In this document: positions 41,841 to 44,156 of the stretch, in pieces
Position numbering within the stretch: position 1 is the stretch's first letter
Layout: the number at the start of each line of letters is the position of its first letter
The notes under the pieces: generated by a model
The model's database searches: none
The model's input: only the letters and a program-made list of their open reading frames with translations
What the model was told of the DNA's origin: nothing
Origin: a virus
Virus record (IMG/VR): IMGVR_UViG_3300031576_000109
Location: 1-44,156 of that record
DNA: 44,156 bases
Strand: one strand, 5' to 3'
Position numbers and translations under genes: made by a program

Positions 41841-43805
41841 TCAATACTGCGTCCGGATCCTGCTCTCCGGGTTCGGGGTCGCCGCGGCCGCCGCGGCCGG
41901 CGCCGGCCGCTTCGGCGCCGGCGGGCGCGGGATGAGCTTGATCCCGAGCATGTCGGCCGCGGCGCGCGCCCCCACCAGGCAGTCGAGGTAGTGGTTCGCC
42001 CGGGACTCCACGACCCAGTAGACGATCGGCTCCTTCCCGACCGGCTGCTCGACGTGGCGGCGCTCGGCGGTCACCTGCTGGGCGAACTTCCTCATCGCGT
42101 CGTCCGTCTTCGGCCAATTAAAGAGGGTGATCGAGCCGGGGCTCCCGACCGGCGCCGTGAAGCCGTCGTGGATCACGCCCTTCCAGTAGTCGGAATGGAC
42201 CTCGACGAGCTGGATCCCCTGGGCCTGGACCGTCACGGTCCATTCGTTCCCGACTTGGCGCCCCGGGCCTGACGCCCGGGGCGCGCGCCAGTGCTCGCGC
42301 TTGCTCGTGCCGAAGCCCTTCGAGGCGAAGTAGCGGCCCTGGCCGCTCTCTCGGACGAACTCGTAGACGACCTCGTGCTCGTAGCCGGAGTCGACGAGGA
42401 CGAGGTCCGGGCGGCGGCCGAAGAGCCAGCCCGGGGCGATCCGGCTGTCGCGGAAGCCCCGGAGCGCCGCGAGGACGGCGAGGGGGTCGTGCCCCTTGGT
42501 CCGGTCCCCGGGGACGTCGATCTTGCCAAAGTCGGCCACGTGGCCCGAGGCGTCGGCCTGCCAGGCGACGAGCGCCCACCAGCAGGCGTAGCTCCCGACG
42601 TCGATGAAGAGGGTCACCTTCTCGGCGCGCTCGGGCATGACACCCCGCGCGTGGCCCGTCATCTTCCGGAGGACTTGGTCGGCCTCGAGCCTCCTGAAGT
42701 CGAGCATCTCGCCCGAGTAGGGCCGGGCCCAGACGAACTGCATGAGGCCGCGCCTCACCTCGTCGTCGGCATTGTCGGCCTTGAACTCCTTCTCGGCGAT
42801 GTCGGCCTGGGTGAGGAAGCTCGAGGCCCCGGCGGTCCAGCGGAGGCCGAAGGTGTTGGTCGCCGGCGGCTCCCCGACCACCTGGCCCTCTGCGTCCACC
42901 GACTGGGTCTTGGCCACGATCCGGGGCGCGCGGAGCGCGGCGCGCCGGTCGCTCTCGGTCCAGGGCCTCCCGCAGCCCGGGCAGACGAACCTCCCGTGGG
43001 CCCGGGCCTCGACGACGTCCGGGGCGCCCTGCCAGCCCTGGAAGTGCTCGCGCTCGAGGGGCGCAGGTTTGGCGCAGGCCGGGCAGTCGAAGTAGAGCGC
43101 CCCCCCCGTCCCGAACTCCATCACCTCCTGGTGGATGCTGCCCTTCTCGATCGACATCGTGCATTCGCCGTAGGTCCGCGCGTATTCGCCATAGGAGGAC
43201 GTCCGGGCCTCGATCTGGGCGACGGGGCCCGCCTCCCGCGAGGCCTTGCCCGGGCGGTCCATCTTGTCCATCTCGGTCATGATGACGACGCGTGATGGGT
43301 AGACCGACCGCTGGTGGTCCCCGCCGCCGGCGCCCATGAAGCGCGCGATCGCGCCGTTCCCGAAACGGAGGGCGAGCCCACGGCCCCCGCGGGAGCCGGC
43401 GCCGGCGCGCGGAAGGAACTCCTCATAGCGGCTCGACCGGATGGAGGGGAGGAGCCGGTCGTGGTAGATCGACTGGGCGATCTCCGCCGTGGGGGCCCCG
43501 AAGATCACGCTCTCGCCGATCTCGAAGAGGTGGTACATGGCCGGGATTATGTAGCCGAGCAGCGTCTTCCCGCTCTGGGTGGGGCCCGAGAGGAAGAACC
43601 GCCGGTAGCGCGGCCGGTCGTACTCCTCAAGGACGAGCCGCGAGAACGGCATGAAGTCGGAGCGGAAGCGGAGCCCCTGGCGGGGGCCGTCGGGGAGCAC
43701 GACCTCCCGTTCGGCGAACTCGAGGAAGGGCCGCCGGCGGGCGGGCTTGAGGATCTGGAAGGCCGTGCGCCGGAAGTCGAGGACCAGGGCGGGGGCGGCG
43801 CTCAT
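41841..43805 (-). CDS. terL: Terminase large subunit (GpA family)
   Basis: 654 residues from ATG 43805 (ATGA overlap with terS). ATPase: Walker A SGPTQSGKT (73-81), acidic Walker B region VVIMTEMD (173-180). A zinc ribbon, CPAC...CPGCG, lies at about 241-279, as in lambda gpA relatives. Nuclease domain: TLFIDVGSYACWW, LVLVDSGYEHEVVYEF. The enzyme cuts and packages DNA through the portal. Length agrees with lambda gpA (641 aa). The Ala/Pro-rich C-terminus (APKRPAPAAAAAATPNPES) may bind the portal. Confidence 0.95.
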   Translation of the reverse strand: MSAAPALVLDFRRTAFQILKPARRRPFLEFAEREVVLPDGPRQGLRFRSDFMPFSRLVLEEYDRPRYRRFFLSGPTQSGKTLLGYIIPAMYHLFEIGESVIFGAPTAEIAQSIYHDRLLPSIRSSRYEEFLPRAGAGSRGGRGLALRFGNGAIARFMGAGGGDHQRSVYPSRVVIMTEMDKMDRPGKASREAGPVAQIEARTSSYGEYARTYGECTMSIEKGSIHQEVMEFGTGGALYFDCPACAKPAPLEREHFQGWQGAPDVVEARAHGRFVCPGCGRPWTESDRRAALRAPRIVAKTQSVDAEGQVVGEPPATNTFGLRWTAGASSFLTQADIAEKEFKADNADDEVRRGLMQFVWARPYSGEMLDFRRLEADQVLRKMTGHARGVMPERAEKVTLFIDVGSYACWWALVAWQADASGHVADFGKIDVPGDRTKGHDPLAVLAALRGFRDSRIAPGWLFGRRPDLVLVDSGYEHEVVYEFVRESGQGRYFASKGFGTSKREHWRAPRASGPGRQVGNEWTVTVQAQGIQLVEVHSDYWKGVIHDGFTAPVGSPGSITLFNWPKTDDAMRKFAQQVTAERRHVEQPVGKEPIVYWVVESRANHYLDCLVGARAAADMLGIKLIPRPPAPKRPAPAAAAAATPNPESRIRTQY

Positions 43806-44156
43806 GATGTCGCGACCTCCGATGCGGCGGCGGCCGGCGCCGGCGGGGCCGGGAGCTCCGGCGCAGCCGCGGCCGCGGGCGCGTCCGGGAGGGGCGCGGG
43901 GAACCGGAGTTCGGTCGCCCGCTCCGCGCGCTCGACCGCCTCCCGGATCGCGTCCGTCACGCCCGGCCCGTGGGCCCGCCCCACGGCCTCGAGCTCGGCC
44001 CGGAGCGATCCGAAGATGACCTGCAACTCCTCGCGCGCCTTCTCGATCGGGAGGAGCCGGCCCTCGGCGACGTCGTTCTTCCGCTTCGCCTCCCGATACC
44101 GCTCGTTCCTCCACTTCTCCAGGGCCTCGCTCGTCTGGCCGTCGTCGAGGAGGGCG
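43802..44156 (-). CDS. terS: Terminase small subunit, C-terminal part (continues at 1-369)
   Basis: The C-terminal 75 codons plus the in-frame part within the terminal repeat. The segment KAREELQVIFGSLRAELEAVGRAHGP across the join is uninterrupted. The C-terminal part is helical and acidic (DAIREAVERAERATEL), followed by an Ala/Pro tail that may bind TerL. Stop TGA overlaps the terL ATG. The full protein has 198 residues. Confidence 0.85.
   Translation of the reverse strand, partial: ALLDDGQTSEALEKWRNERYREAKRKNDVAEGRLLPIEKAREELQVIFGSLRAELEAVGRAHGPGVTDAIREAVERAERATELRFPAPLPDAPAAAAAPELPAPPAPAAAASEVATS
44030..44156. repeat. Direct terminal repeat, right copy
   Basis: Identical to 1-127. See the left copy: a circular or permuted molecule opened in terS. 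Confidence 0.95.

Noticed and set aside
1-44156. CRISPR arrays, insertion sequences, rRNA
   Set aside because: No regularly spaced identical repeats, transposase genes or rRNA-like segments were seen.

Overview
This 44.2-kb window is a complete genome of a temperate tailed dsDNA phage (siphovirus-like), read as a circle. Bases 1-127 and 44030-44156 are identical, and the small-terminase gene reads in frame across that join, so the molecule is a circular or circularly permuted sequence of about 44,029 bp opened inside terS. The DNA is very GC-rich except for some accessory islands. Shine-Dalgarno sites are strong, GTG and TTG starts are common, and the lysis proteins include a lipoprotein with a C-terminal membrane anchor. 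Together these point to a high-GC diderm bacterial host. I cannot name the host from the sequence.

Almost every gene is on the minus strand and appears to form one long leftward programme. It starts at a strong sigma70-type promoter with an A/T-rich upstream element (13521-13548) and passes through an early/accessory block (13373 down to about 366). That block holds a ParB-like protein, many small Cys-rich zinc-ribbon proteins, an HD phosphohydrolase, a DUF5131 three-Cys protein, a RuvC-like resolvase, a replication-initiator-like protein, a second tyrosine recombinase and more than ten very short translationally coupled genes. The programme then enters terS/terL (369 to 41841, through the join), a methyltransferase plus glycosyltransferase pair, and a lambda-like head module: gpW-like protein, portal, S49 protease with nested scaffold, decoration protein and major capsid protein. 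A perfect -35 box marks a candidate extra promoter ahead of the head genes (40234-40261).

The tail module follows (32255 to about 22000): tail completion and terminator proteins, tube protein, a chaperone-position protein, a very short tape-measure candidate, a distal protein and a large hub candidate. Next come fibre and glycine-rich adhesin genes (21766-18516), then a short block with a QueA-like enzyme, a membrane protein, a u-spanin-like lipoprotein and a holin (18265-15652), ending in large hairpins. Two islands break the leftward rule. The first is the integrase/HicB-like module (13741-15478, plus strand), next to a tRNA-derived element that is the best attP candidate. The second is a membrane-anchored DnaJ-type zinc-finger moron (23348-23887, plus strand) with its own near-leaderless promoter.

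The most unusual items are the phage QueA homologue, the zinc-ribbon-rich operon, the tRNA/hairpin att candidate lying in the early leader, the tandem-repeat APTV protein in the head module, the moron, and an open coding-like extension behind tandem UGA codons at 21939-21778. No endolysin, CI-type repressor, ParA or classical replicative helicase was recognised.
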